Translations under genes and position numbers: made by a program
Source of the DNA: Polaromonas sp.
GTDB taxonomy: Bacteria; Pseudomonadota; Gammaproteobacteria; Burkholderiales; Burkholderiaceae_C
Length of the DNA stretch: 64,000 bases
Reading direction: 5' to 3'
Assembly: GCA_013298815.1 (NCBI GenBank)
Contig: JAAFJF010000001.1
Location: 124,001-188,000 of the forward strand
Shown: positions 47,469 through 56,730 of the stretch, piece after piece
Layout: every line of letters begins with the position of its first letter
How positions within the stretch are numbered: the first letter of the stretch is position 1
The notes under the pieces: generated by a model
The model's database searches: none
What the model saw: the letters and a program-made list of their open reading frames with translations, nothing else
Told to the model about the DNA's origin: nothing

Positions 47469-48935
47469 TTAGCCTTTTAGGGTCTGCTCCAGCACGTGTA
47501 ATTGCTGATTCAGCTCACTCAAAAGCTGCCTCTCAGCCGTCATTTTGCGCACCGCATGCAGCACCGTGGTGTGGTCGCGTCCGCCGAACAACTCACCGAT
47601 TTCTGGCAGGCTTTTTTGGGTCAATTCTTTGGCCAAATACATCGCAATTTGGCGCGGTCGCGCAATGCTGGCGGGACGCTTTTTGGAGTACATGTCGGCG
47701 ATTTTGATTTTGTAATAGTCGGCGACGGTTTTTTGGATATTTTCGACCGAAATCTGGCGGTTTTGTATCGACAGCAAATCACGCAGGGCTTCACGCGCCA
47801 AGGCAATCGAGATTTCCTTTTGGTTGAAGCGGGAATAAGCCAGGATTTTGCGCAACGCGCCTTCCAGCTCGCGTACGTTGGAGCGCACGTTTTTGGCGAC
47901 AAAAAACGCCACTTCTTCAGGCATCTCGGTGCCCTCGGCCTTGGCTTTGTTGATCAAAATGGCGACGCGCATCTCCAGCTCGGGCGGCTCGATGGCAACG
48001 GTTAAGCCTGAGTCAAAGCGCGACACCAAACGTTCGTGGATGTCGGTCAAGCCTTTCGGATAGGTGTCGCTGGTCATCACCAAGTGCGATTTGCGGGCCA
48101 ACAGCGCCTCAAATGCGTTGAAAAACTCCTCCTGTGTGCGCTCTTTGTTGGCGAAGAACTGCACATCGTCGATCAACAACAGGTCCAGCGAGTGGTAGCG
48201 CTCTTTGAACTCGTCAAAGGTTTTACGCTGGTAAGCTTTGACCACGTCGGTGACGAACTGCTCGGCGTGGATGTACAGCACTTTGGCGTTGGGGCGGTCT
48301 TGCAGCAGGCGGTTGCCGATGGCGTGCATCAAATGGGTTTTGCCCAGACCGACGCCACCGTATATGAACAATGGGTTGTACAACTGGCCGGGCGTGCCAG
48401 AGACGTGCAAAGCGGCGGCGCGCGCCATGCGGTTGGCGGTTCCCTCAATCAGCGCGTCGAAGGTGAGTGCGGTGTTTAAACGCGGTTTGTTGCCCATGAT
48501 GCCGTTGGCGGCACTTAGGCCTCCAGCGCCTGCGTCCGCCACCATGTCCATAGGCTCTGTGACGCTGCCGAACTCGGCATTTTTCACATCCATGGTGGTT
48601 CTGGGCGCGGCTTCGCGTTGCATCAAGGCCAGCTCTAAAGCAATCGGCTGACCGTACATTTTTTCCAGCAACACGCTGATGCGGCTGGCGTATTGCGCAC
48701 GCACCCAGTCGAGTTTGAAGCGGTTCGCGATGTAGATGGTGACTTTGGACAGGTCGTTGCTGCTTTGCACGACCAGTGGTTTGATCCAGGTGTTGAACTG
48801 CTGCTCTGGCAGCTCTTGCGCCAGCACGTCCATGCAGGCTTGCCACAGGCTTTGGCTGAGGGCTTGGTCGTCGTCTAATGCGGAAATTGGGTTACCAGCT
48901 TGTGAAGAATAGGAAGGGTTGCTGGCCGAGGTCAT
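47469..48935 (-). CDS. dnaA: Chromosomal replication initiator DnaA
   Basis: A 488-residue initiator. Domain I spans about residues 20-110, followed by a variable linker. Domain III has the AAA+ Walker [16 protein letters not shown] and Walker [11 protein letters not shown]; domain IV carries the DNA-binding signature [15 protein letters not shown]. It binds TTATCCACA boxes, of which one group lies directly upstream and another 9.5 kb away. The gene is transcribed towards the candidate origin, opposite to the usual arrangement. Confidence 0.98.
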   Translation of the reverse strand: MTSASNPSYSSQAGNPISALDDDQALSQSLWQACMDVLAQELPEQQFNTWIKPLVVQSSNDLSKVTIYIANRFKLDWVRAQYASRISVLLEKMYGQPIALELALMQREAAPRTTMDVKNAEFGSVTEPMDMVADAGAGGLSAANGIMGNKPRLNTALTFDALIEGTANRMARAAALHVSGTPGQLYNPLFIYGGVGLGKTHLMHAIGNRLLQDRPNAKVLYIHAEQFVTDVVKAYQRKTFDEFKERYHSLDLLLIDDVQFFANKERTQEEFFNAFEALLARKSHLVMTSDTYPKGLTDIHERLVSRFDSGLTVAIEPPELEMRVAILINKAKAEGTEMPEEVAFFVAKNVRSNVRELEGALRKILAYSRFNQKEISIALAREALRDLLSIQNRQISVENIQKTVADYYKIKIADMYSKKRPASIARPRQIAMYLAKELTQKSLPEIGELFGGRDHTTVLHAVRKMTAERQLLSELNQQLHVLEQTLKG

Positions 48936-48967
48936 GTTACTTTTCTTAGATGAAGTGTCAAAAATTC

Positions 48968-49025
48968 TGTGGATATTATTTTGTAGTTGGCACGTTCAGT
49001 GTAACTTATCCCCTGATTATCCACA
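48968..49025 (-). promoter_or_regulatory. DnaA boxes upstream of dnaA
   Basis: TTATCCACA (49017-49025) is perfect; TTATCCCCT (49006-49014) and ATATCCACA on the minus strand (48968-48976) are near matches. They lie 33-90 bp before the dnaA start, where DnaA commonly represses itself. No GC spacer or DnaA-trio was seen here. Confidence 0.7.
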
Positions 49026-49147
49026 ATATTTCGTTTGGAAATCGGATTCAAGAAGGCATCAAGTCATAGCGTCTGGGTTGAGAGGGGGTTTGTTGGGAAT
49101 GCGTTAAAATAGATGCATCTCAAGTGAAAACAAGCGAAAGTATCACC

Positions 49148-49300
49148 ATGTCAAACCACACACCCGCCGCCCACAACGACGCTACTGAGCATTCAGAAGA
49201 CGTGATTGAAGTCGTGGCACACAAAATGTCATACATGCTGCCGATTGCTGGTGCTATCTTGATTTTCTTGCTCGCATTCATTGCGGTGAATGTTGCTTAA
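49148..49300 (+). CDS. Small single-span membrane protein, unknown
   Basis: A 50-residue gene read directly from the sequence: MSNHTPAAHNDATEHSEDVI, then EVVAHKMSYMLPIAGAILIF, then LLAFIAVNVA. A hydrophilic His/Asp-rich N-terminus is followed by one membrane helix (about residues 30-49). GCGAAAG lies before the ATG and a -10-like TAAAAT about 38 bp upstream. It is divergent from dnaA. I do not recognise a family; composition and codon use look like a real gene. Confidence 0.6.
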   Translation: MSNHTPAAHNDATEHSEDVIEVVAHKMSYMLPIAGAILIFLLAFIAVNVA

Positions 49301-49330
49301 ATCACTTTAATTTAAGTAAAAAACGCTTTC

Positions 49331-49375
49331 ATCCAGCGTTTTTGCTGCCTAAAAAGCTATCAAATATATAGCGCA
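49331..49375 (-). repeat. Dispersed palindromic repeat, intergenic
   Basis: ATCCAGCGTTTTTGCTGCC, then TAAAAAGCTATCAAATATAT, then AGC. It lies 30 bp after the small membrane-protein gene and before the convergent modC end. Its orientation is inverted relative to the copy at 39801. Confidence 0.85.
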
Positions 49376-49392
49376 AACAAACCTGTTCACCC

Positions 49393-50595
49393 TCAAGCGC
49401 GCATCGGCATGATGTGAACACTTTTTGGTGGAATGTGCACATTCACCGTGAGTGAGGCATTTTGGGTTGCATTTCTTCCATTTTCTGCACTGATTCCCAG
49501 ACTTCGCACATGTGCACTGGACAGAGTGAGCGTGAGGCGCACATTAGCCAATCCTGCCCAGTCCAGCGGCGCTAAGGTGCAAATACTGGTTTCGCCGAGC
49601 GACAAAACTTCTAAAAATTGACATCGCAAGGTGTTTGGCGGCAAACTTTGTTCACAGGCGGAGATTTTTTCTACTGAGGTGATGTCCAAATGCTCTGCCG
49701 CCAGCACCCAAGTCACGTGCGCGCCGTCGTCTAATTTGTTTTTATCGATGACGCTTAGTGGGTAGCCATGCCAATCTAACTGCCCCCACCGCGCTTGGGT
49801 TCCTTGTTGAGAGAGGTCCTTGGATTTGTAAAAACGCCCTTTGAAATGGTTTTGAATGCCCACCAGTTCTGCCACCCGAGCATTGCGCGGGCGGCTGAAC
49901 ACTTGCTCTGGCGGGCCGCTTTGTAGCGTTGTGCCGGCGTCCAAAATAACAACACGGTCCGCCAAACGCCGCGCTTCGTTCAAATCGTGCGTGACCAAAA
50001 CCATGGGAGTGGACACCGAATTGCGCAAATTAGCCAGTTCGCGGTACAAACTGGTGCGGCTGGGTGCGTCCACCGCTGAAAAGGGTTCGTCTAACAGCAG
50101 TACTGCAGGGTTACGCGCCAGCGCCCGCGCCAAGGCAACGCGTTGCTGCTGGCCGCCTGAGAGTTCGCTGGGCAGGCGGTGCTCTAGACCGTCTAGACCG
50201 AGCCGGTTCAGGATGTTTTTTATGCCACTATTTTGATCTTCAATTCCGCCACTAATCAGCGTATTTGTTGCCGCTACAGCTATGTTTTTAATAGCGGATA
50301 AATGAGGAAAAAGCGCATAATTTTGAAACACCAAACCGACCTGACGGTCTTGCGGTGACAGGTTGGTGTGCTCTTTTGAATCAACAGATTTATCAAACCA
50401 AACCGTATCCCCGACGGAAATGCGGCCTTGCAAGCTGGGGGTTTTGAGCAGGCCCGCAATCGCCCGCAGCACGCTGGTTTTGCCGCTGCCGGAGGGGCCA
50501 ACGAGGGCGACCAACTCGCCTGGGGCGCAGTCAAACTGCACGTTCAAAGGCATGGGGGCGGTGTTGGTCAGATCGACGCTTAGCTTGCCTGTCAT
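49393..50595 (-). CDS. modC: Molybdate ABC transporter ATP-binding protein
   Basis: A 400-residue ATPase. Walker A is GPSGSGKTS, the signature is ELSGGQQQRVALARAL, and Walker B is VLLLDEPFSAVD. A C-terminal TOBE/Mop-like region (from about residue 250) includes AEHLDITSVEKI and is expected to sense molybdate. Just after the Q-loop stretch NYALFPHLSAI is an in-frame dispersed repeat (about residues 99-114, IAVAATNTLIS), where E. coli ModC is shorter. It overlaps modB by 4 bp. Confidence 0.93.
   Translation of the reverse strand: MTGKLSVDLTNTAPMPLNVQFDCAPGELVALVGPSGSGKTSVLRAIAGLLKTPSLQGRISVGDTVWFDKSVDSKEHTNLSPQDRQVGLVFQNYALFPHLSAIKNIAVAATNTLISGGIEDQNSGIKNILNRLGLDGLEHRLPSELSGGQQQRVALARALARNPAVLLLDEPFSAVDAPSRTSLYRELANLRNSVSTPMVLVTHDLNEARRLADRVVILDAGTTLQSGPPEQVFSRPRNARVAELVGIQNHFKGRFYKSKDLSQQGTQARWGQLDWHGYPLSVIDKNKLDDGAHVTWVLAAEHLDITSVEKISACEQSLPPNTLRCQFLEVLSLGETSICTLAPLDWAGLANVRLTLTLSSAHVRSLGISAENGRNATQNASLTVNVHIPPKSVHIMPMRA
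50255..50298 (-). repeat. Dispersed repeat copy inside modC
   Basis: AATCAGCGTATTTGTTGCCG, then CTACAGCTATGTTTTTAATA, then GC. It is read in frame as AIKNIAVAATNTLI, between the Q-loop and the ABC signature. Confidence 0.8.
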
Positions 50596-51269
50596 GTTCT
50601 TGCGTGGTTTTTATTTAAGCTAAACCGATCAGCCGCAAATACCAGTGCCAGTGCCAAGAGTGAAAAGCACACCAAAGCCAAGGCCATGACGTGCGCACCA
50701 CTGGCGTCAAAGGCTTGCACGCGGTCGTAAATGGCGATGGACAGGGTTTTGGTTTCGCCTGAAATCGCGCCGCCCACCATCAACACCACACCAAATTCGC
50801 CCAGTGTGTGTGCAGCGGTGAGGGCGACGCCCGCCAGCAGACCCGGCCAAGCCAACGGCAGTTCAATTTTCCAAAAGGTGCGCCATGTGGACAAGCCTGA
50901 TACCCAAGCCGCTTCGCGCAGGTTGTGGGGGATGCCGGCAAATGCGCGCTGGATGGGTTGCACCATGAAAGGTAAATTGACCAGCACACTGGCAAAAAGC
51001 AGGCCTTCGAAGCTAAAAACGAGGTGTAAATTGAGGTGTTGCGCCAACCAAGCGCCCAAAGCCGAGTTTTGCCCGAACATGGTGAGCAAGTAAAAACCGA
51101 TGACTGTGGGCGGTAACAGAAGCGGCAGGGTGACAAGTGCTTCAAATAGCGGTTTGCCACGCCAAGAGGTTGTGGCGAGCCAGTGTGCTAAGGCAACGCC
51201 AATCGGCAACAAAAGCGCTGCCGTCAAGAATGCGAGTAGTAAAGAGGTGCGTGCCGCTGGCCAATCCAT
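50592..51269 (-). CDS. modB: Molybdate ABC transporter permease
   Basis: A 225-residue inner-membrane permease with about five to six membrane segments and the EAA loop REAAWVSGLSTWRTFWKIEL, then PLAWPGLLAG. It fits ModB in length and in PLLLPPTVIGFYLL. It overlaps modC and follows xdhC by 7 bp. The matching ModA is encoded 21 kb away. Confidence 0.93.
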   Translation of the reverse strand: MDWPAARTSLLLAFLTAALLLPIGVALAHWLATTSWRGKPLFEALVTLPLLLPPTVIGFYLLTMFGQNSALGAWLAQHLNLHLVFSFEGLLFASVLVNLPFMVQPIQRAFAGIPHNLREAAWVSGLSTWRTFWKIELPLAWPGLLAGVALTAAHTLGEFGVVLMVGGAISGETKTLSIAIYDRVQAFDASGAHVMALALVCFSLLALALVFAADRFSLNKNHART

Positions 51270-51276
51270 GCGGACA

Positions 51277-52383
51277 TTATGCGGCTAAGGATGACGATTC
51301 TGAGGTTTTGCTGTCTTGGGAACTGGCGGAAGACAGCGTATTTTTGACGGCAATGATCTGCGCCACGATGGACACCGCGATTTCAGCCGGCGTTTTTGCG
51401 TGGATGTTCAAACCGACGGGGCCGTGCAGACGAGCGAGTTGCTCGGGCGTCATGCCGAAGTGCTCGATCATGCGTTCTTTGCGCGTGGCTTGGTTGCGTT
51501 TGGAGCCGAGTGCGCCTACGTAGAAAGCGTCGGACTGAAGGGCTTCCATCAGCGCCATGTCGTCTAATTTAGAGTCGTGGGTGAGGGCGACGATGGCGGT
51601 GTGGGCGTCGGGAATCAACTCGCGCACCACGTCGTCGGGCATACCGGCAATGCGAGTTGCACCCACTTGGGATGGGTCAAAAGCGTATTCTTCACGTGGG
51701 TCACATACTAAGACTTCAAAATCTAGCAGCACCGCCATTTGGGCAACGGCTTGGCTGAGTTGGCCTGCCCCTATTAACAACAAGCGCCATTTGGGGCCGA
51801 ATAGCGTGGTCAACGTCAAGCCGTCAAACGCCATGGCTTGGTCGCGTTTGGCATCCGCCAAAGTCACCAAACCTGTGGACAAGCTCAGCGTGCGGGCGAC
51901 CAGCTGGTGGGCGGTGGTGCGCTGCAATACTTGCTCAATCGACGCCACATCGTGCACCGGTTCTTGTACCAAACGCAGTGTGCCGCCGCAGGGCAGGCCG
52001 AAGCGGGCGGCTTCGTCTTTGGTGACGCCGTAGGCGATCATTGCTGGCTTTGCTATATTATCAATAGCTGTTGAGGCAGTAAATACGCTGGTTAGAGGTG
52101 TTTTTGAGGGTGTTTTTGCTTCGTTTTCAGATAAATGATCGTTTTTTGCCGTTTTGGAGATCTCTTTTTTGAAATCCGCCTTGGTGCGAGCAATCAAATC
52201 GTCTTCGATGCAGCCGCCGGACACAGAGCCGCTGACCATGCCATCGTCCCGCACAGCCAGCAAAGCGCCCGGTGGTCTGGGCGCGCTGCCCCAGGTTTCT
52301 ACCACCGTGACCAAGGTGACGGCATGGCCGGCGCGTCGCCACGCCAGCACATCGTTGAGCACCCGCAGGTCTAGGCTTTCCAT
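51277..52383 (-). CDS. xdhC: XdhC/CoxI-family molybdenum hydroxylase maturation factor
   Basis: A 368-residue protein with the N-terminal XdhC/CoxI domain (TLVTVVETWGSAPRPPGALL, VSGSVSGGCIEDDLI) and a C-terminal Rossmann domain (LLLIGAGQLSQAVAQMAVLL, VGALGSKRN). It inserts sulfurated molybdenum cofactor into the partner enzyme. Residues about 70-112 are a long low-complexity linker, much larger than in homologues, that ends in an in-frame dispersed repeat (SVFTASTAIDNIA). Context: directly after iorB and before modB. Confidence 0.9.
   Translation of the reverse strand: MESLDLRVLNDVLAWRRAGHAVTLVTVVETWGSAPRPPGALLAVRDDGMVSGSVSGGCIEDDLIARTKADFKKEISKTAKNDHLSENEAKTPSKTPLTSVFTASTAIDNIAKPAMIAYGVTKDEAARFGLPCGGTLRLVQEPVHDVASIEQVLQRTTAHQLVARTLSLSTGLVTLADAKRDQAMAFDGLTLTTLFGPKWRLLLIGAGQLSQAVAQMAVLLDFEVLVCDPREEYAFDPSQVGATRIAGMPDDVVRELIPDAHTAIVALTHDSKLDDMALMEALQSDAFYVGALGSKRNQATRKERMIEHFGMTPEQLARLHGPVGLNIHAKTPAEIAVSIVAQIIAVKNTLSSASSQDSKTSESSSLAA
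52049..52097 (+). repeat. Dispersed repeat copy inside xdhC
   Basis: TTTGCTATATTATCAATAGC, then TGTTGAGGCAGTAAATACGC, then TGGTTAG. Near-consensus; xdhC reads it as TSVFTASTAIDNIA within an expanded linker. Confidence 0.9.
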
Positions 52384-52410
52384 GGTTGGCAGCGTTCCTT
52401 TTTTGCTGGT

Positions 52411-54585
52411 TTAAGCTGATTTGAGCGCAGCTTCGTTCATCGGCAGGCTGCGCAGACGCTTACCTGTCAACTTGAACACGGCGTTGGCAATAGCCGGTGC
52501 GACCAAGGCGGTTGCGGGCTCGCCAATGCCGCCTGGCTTTTCAGTGCTTTGAACCAGCATGATGTCCATCACCGGTGTTTCGTGCATGCGTACGACGGGG
52601 AAGCCGTTGTAGTTGGTTTGCTGCACACGGCCTTTAGCCAAAGTGATTTCTTGCATGATAGCAGCACCTAAACCGAAGACCACGCTGGATTGGATTTGCG
52701 CTTCTACCGTGTCTGGGTTGACCATGTGGCCCGCATCCGACGCAATGGTGACTTTGTGGACTTTGACCTCGCCACCGACCAAGCTGATCTCAGCCACCAT
52801 CGCCATGTAGGTGCCATAGCCTTCCATCAAGGCGATACCCTGTGCGCGACCTGCTGGCAGGGCTTTGCCCCAACCGGCTTTGTCGGCCACCATTTTGAGT
52901 ACATTGGCGTAGCGCGGCTCTTTGCTGAGCAAGCTCATGCGGTAGGTATACGGGTCTTGACCTGCTGCGGCTGCCAGCTCGTCGATGAAGCCCTCGTTGG
53001 CAAACACGTTGAGTGCATGGCTGACGGAGCGCCAGTAGCCGACGCGCAAGCCCGCGTCGTGTTTGACGGTGTCGTGCTTGGTGGCGGGAATCTCGTAGCC
53101 AGCAATGGCGGCTTCTGTCATCAGCGGGTCTTGCACTTCACCAGGTAAGCCAAAGACGCGGCCGGTGACGGATTGTGAGGTGAGGCGGTAGGTCATCGCG
53201 CTTGGTTTGCCATCTGCGCCCAAGCTGGCTGCCATGGTGCTGACGGATTGTGGGCGGTAGAAGTCGTGCGTCATGTCGTCTTCACGGCTCCAGACGAGTT
53301 TGACGGGTTTGCCCACGGCTTTGGAGATTTGCGCGGCTTGGATGATGAAGTCGATGTCGATTCGGCGACCAAAACCGCCGCCTAAGAAGGTGGTGGTGAG
53401 TGACACGTCTTCCACTTTCGCGCCAACCGCTTTGGCGACTTCGCCTTGTGCGGCGTCTTGCCATTGGGTGGGGCCAATCAGCGTGACTTTGCCTTTGTCG
53501 TAAAACGCAGTGAAGTTCATCGGTTCTAGTGGCGAGTGCGAGAGCAGCTGGCTGACGTATTCAGCGCGAACGACTTTGCTAGACGCGGCAATCACAGCCT
53601 CGGCATCGCCCACGGCTTTGATGGGTAGAGGTTTGCCGGTTTTTGAAGCCGCGCGAATGCCTTCCAGCATGCTTTTTTCGTTGAGTGCAGCGCCAGCGCC
53701 TTCGTCCCACACAATCGTCAACGCTTTGCGCGCCATGTTGGCTCGCCACCAGCTGTTGGCAACGACGGCGACGCCATCGGGGATTTGCACCACATCAATC
53801 ACACCGGGCATCGATTTCGCTTTAGCGGCGTCAAAGCTGACGACTTTGCCGCCGATGACCGGGCATTGCTCCAGCGCGGCATAGACCATACCTGGCATTT
53901 TGACGTCGATACCAAACACGGCAGTGCCGTTGATTTTGGCGGGCGTATCGAGGCGTTTGGTTTTTTTGCCGACGATGGTGAAGTCTTTCGGGTCTTTGAT
54001 CGCGACTTTTTCTGGTACGGGCAGTTTGGATGCGGCTTCGGCCAAGCTGCCGTAAGTCGCTTTTTTGCCGTTCGCGCCGATGACCATACCTTTTTCGGCA
54101 CGCAGGGTAGAGCGGTCAACATTCCACTTGGTAGCTGCCGCGCTGATCAGCATTTCACGCACTTGTGCGCCGGCAACGCGCAGCTTTTCCCAGCCGTCGC
54201 GTACCGATGTTGAACCGCCGGTTAGTTGCGGGCCACCTAAGAGCGGGTTGCCGTAGAGCTTGGCGTTTGGCGGTGCAATGGCGACTTTGATGGTTTTGAG
54301 GTCAACATTGAGCTCTTCTGCAATCAGCATCGGCATGGAGGTGTAAACACCTTGTCCCATTTCTGAGCGCGCGGACAGCAGGGTGATGGTGTTGTCATCG
54401 GCAATATGTACCCAGGCATTGGGCGTGTGTACTAGGCCCGCAGCGATGGCTTGGGTGCTAGGCAAAGCGATGCCGAACATGAAGCCGCTGGTGGCAAGGC
54501 TAGTGACGGCGGTGGTTTTTAAAAAGTTACGACGGGATGTTGTCAGGCTTGAAGTGGTCACGCTTGAGGTAGTCATGTTTGTCAT
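52411..54585 (-). CDS. Molybdopterin-binding subunit of a xanthine dehydrogenase/isoquinoline oxidoreductase-type enzyme
   Basis: A 724-residue molybdenum hydroxylase large subunit of the IorB type. It starts with a Tat signal, TSRRNFLKTTAVTSLATSGF, so the folded enzyme is exported to the periplasm or its membrane face. Cofactor-binding stretches include SARSEMGQGVYTSMP, TTFLGGGFGRRIDIDF and the C-terminal KPGGIGEPATALVAPAIANA, with the catalytic Glu. The substrate (aldehyde or N-heterocycle) cannot be told. It lies 11 bp after the 2Fe-2S subunit gene. Confidence 0.88.
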   Translation of the reverse strand: MTNMTTSSVTTSSLTTSRRNFLKTTAVTSLATSGFMFGIALPSTQAIAAGLVHTPNAWVHIADDNTITLLSARSEMGQGVYTSMPMLIAEELNVDLKTIKVAIAPPNAKLYGNPLLGGPQLTGGSTSVRDGWEKLRVAGAQVREMLISAAATKWNVDRSTLRAEKGMVIGANGKKATYGSLAEAASKLPVPEKVAIKDPKDFTIVGKKTKRLDTPAKINGTAVFGIDVKMPGMVYAALEQCPVIGGKVVSFDAAKAKSMPGVIDVVQIPDGVAVVANSWWRANMARKALTIVWDEGAGAALNEKSMLEGIRAASKTGKPLPIKAVGDAEAVIAASSKVVRAEYVSQLLSHSPLEPMNFTAFYDKGKVTLIGPTQWQDAAQGEVAKAVGAKVEDVSLTTTFLGGGFGRRIDIDFIIQAAQISKAVGKPVKLVWSREDDMTHDFYRPQSVSTMAASLGADGKPSAMTYRLTSQSVTGRVFGLPGEVQDPLMTEAAIAGYEIPATKHDTVKHDAGLRVGYWRSVSHALNVFANEGFIDELAAAAGQDPYTYRMSLLSKEPRYANVLKMVADKAGWGKALPAGRAQGIALMEGYGTYMAMVAEISLVGGEVKVHKVTIASDAGHMVNPDTVEAQIQSSVVFGLGAAIMQEITLAKGRVQQTNYNGFPVVRMHETPVMDIMLVQSTEKPGGIGEPATALVAPAIANAVFKLTGKRLRSLPMNEAALKSA

Positions 54586-54596
54586 GGTAGGGCTCC

Positions 54597-55061
54597 TTAT
54601 GCTGTGCGCAATGTTGCTGCGGCGTCTTTGATGGCGGCGCGGATGCGGGGGTAGGTGCCGCAGCGGCAGATGTTGCCACTCATGGCGGCATCGATGTCGG
54701 CATCACTCGGGTTTTTGTTGGTTTGCAGCAGGGCGGCAGCGCTCATGAGCTGGCCGGACTGGCAGTAGCCGCACTGCGGCACATCGTGCTTGATCCAAGC
54801 CACTTGCAGAGCGTGGTCGTTGTTTTTGGACAGGCCTTCGACCGTGCCGACTTTTTTGCCAGAAACGGCAGACAGTGGCGTTTGGCAAGCGCGTATGGGT
54901 GCGCCGTTGAGGTGTACCGTACATGCGCCACACAAGGCCGCACCGCAACCAAATTTGGTGCCGGTCATGCCCAGTTCATCGCGAATGACCCACAACAGTG
55001 GGGTGTCAGGCTCGGCGTTGGCGCTGACGGCTTTGCCGTTGATGTGAAACTTGACGCTCAT
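54597..55061 (-). CDS. 2Fe-2S subunit of the molybdenum hydroxylase
   Basis: A 154-residue IorA-type subunit with the plant-type cluster [16 protein letters not shown] and the second cluster CGYCQSGQ...GNICRCGTY. It passes electrons from the molybdenum centre. [10 protein letters not shown] is the family start; the frame remains open 16 codons upstream. It is the first gene of iorA-iorB-xdhC-modB-modC, so cofactor supply and enzyme are made together. Confidence 0.92.
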   Translation of the reverse strand: MSVKFHINGKAVSANAEPDTPLLWVIRDELGMTGTKFGCGAALCGACTVHLNGAPIRACQTPLSAVSGKKVGTVEGLSKNNDHALQVAWIKHDVPQCGYCQSGQLMSAAALLQTNKNPSDADIDAAMSGNICRCGTYPRIRAAIKDAAATLRTA

Positions 55062-55264
55062 GGTTGAATCTCCAAAAAAGGGTAGGCTGATGAAATTGAA
55101 TTCAACCAAGAGCTTACAAACGGTACGCGCTTATGAACCTAGGGTAAGCCCTTGTTTGGTGCGTTTTTGATGTAGGAATTCTCAAAATGCAACACGTAGG
55201 TCACCAAAATCACGAAGTCACCTGAGTTACGCCGCTGACGACAGCAGTCAAGATTGCCACTTCT

Positions 55265-56659
55265 TCAATGATGCGATTGGGCGTTTGCTACTACTTCTGC
55301 GTCTGTGTGCGAGACGGGTGTGATAGGTGTATTGAGCTGCAAGGCCATGACCGTTCCCTTGCCTGGCGCTGATTTGATGGACATTGAGCCGTTTAAAAGT
55401 GAAGCTATCTCGCTCACAATAGCCAGTCCTAAGCCAAAGCCCTCGCTGGTTCCTGGGTTGTTTTTGCTTTTATAAAACTCCTCAAAGATCAGCTCTTGCT
55501 CGTCAGCTGCAATGCCTATGCCTGTGTCCCACACCTCTATGCGGCAACCTTGTGTTTTGTTTCTGCAGGCTACCAAAATACCGCCTGATGAGGTGAATTT
55601 ACTCGCATTAGAAATTAAATTCCAAAGAACGCGATTGAGCAGTGTTGGGTCGGTTTGAATCTCACCATCGATGACATGTATGCGAAGGAATAGATTCTTC
55701 TTGAGCAATATTGGTCTGTATTGCATCGCAAGATTCTCAAAAAAGGCGCGTAAATTAACCGTTGAAACTTCAACTTTGACCTGCCCTTCTGCGATTCTGG
55801 CCATGTCAAACATAGAGTCAAACAAAGCGGTGACAGATTTTGTTGCCAGCGCGATTTTGGGGCTTAGCACGGCTGACATATTTGGCTCTTTGTCCAGCCA
55901 TTCAGCATAAATATCCAAGGCGAGAACCGGTTGCCGCATGTCGTGAGCGGCGCTCGCAAAAAACCGATTCTTCGTAGAAACAGCTTCCATAGCAGTCTGG
56001 CTTTGCACGGTTAGCGATTTGATTAGTTGTGCGTTGTGGTATTGCGTTTGCAGACTTTTGGTGTATTCCAAGTGCATTTGATGCCCTTGCGTTTTTAGAA
56101 TATAAATGTAAACAACCACCAGCCCAAGGATCCAGTAGTTCTCAAAAATTGGCTTGCTGTCGACAACTGATATTTGAAACAAGATGCAGATCAACAGACC
56201 CGTTGCATACCCGCTTAAAGTTAGGTAAAACGAGGGCAAGTGGCTGTACAACATCGTCATGGTGAAGATGCCGATTCCCAGCGTAATAAGCATGCAAAGC
56301 GTTTGTACGTTGGCGGGGACCTTGTCAAAAAAGACAAATGCAAAAGATCCCCACATTAACCCAGTGAAGAATTTGAGCAACACAAATGCGGCGGAGTTAT
56401 CTTTGTGAGAGGCATGGCTTTGGGTGGATGTTACGGCTACCAAACGCCAGGCAGATACAAGTAGACCGAATAGATACCAAACAACAAGCGCTGTTTTTGA
56501 GGTGCTGTTGAAATAAATCAAAAGCGTCAGCATATGAATAATCAAGATCACAAACAGCGTGGTTTGCAGCGCTTTGGCTGCGATTTTCCGCAAAGATTCT
56601 TGTTCAATCCATAGCGCTTCAGCCGCTGCAGGTGTTTCAATGTTTTTGAATCTTTTCAT
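55265..56659 (-). CDS. Membrane sensor histidine kinase (orphan, copy 1)
   Basis: A 464-residue kinase with about six N-terminal membrane segments (to residue ~195), a coiled linker, the H-box FFASAAHDMRQPVLALDIYA, the N-box LWNLISNASKFTSSGG, the G1 box DTGIGI and the G2 box GFGLGLAI. No extracellular sensor domain is evident, so it probably senses a membrane-associated or internal signal. No response regulator is adjacent. It is a paralogue of the next gene, 71 bp away. Confidence 0.88.
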   Translation of the reverse strand: MKRFKNIETPAAAEALWIEQESLRKIAAKALQTTLFVILIIHMLTLLIYFNSTSKTALVVWYLFGLLVSAWRLVAVTSTQSHASHKDNSAAFVLLKFFTGLMWGSFAFVFFDKVPANVQTLCMLITLGIGIFTMTMLYSHLPSFYLTLSGYATGLLICILFQISVVDSKPIFENYWILGLVVVYIYILKTQGHQMHLEYTKSLQTQYHNAQLIKSLTVQSQTAMEAVSTKNRFFASAAHDMRQPVLALDIYAEWLDKEPNMSAVLSPKIALATKSVTALFDSMFDMARIAEGQVKVEVSTVNLRAFFENLAMQYRPILLKKNLFLRIHVIDGEIQTDPTLLNRVLWNLISNASKFTSSGGILVACRNKTQGCRIEVWDTGIGIAADEQELIFEEFYKSKNNPGTSEGFGLGLAIVSEIASLLNGSMSIKSAPGKGTVMALQLNTPITPVSHTDAEVVANAQSHH

Positions 56660-56730
56660 ACCAAAGAAATACCGGTGTGTTTTTCAATAACTCATCACAG
56701 TTACACTTTAACACTGAAAAGCATGAAACC

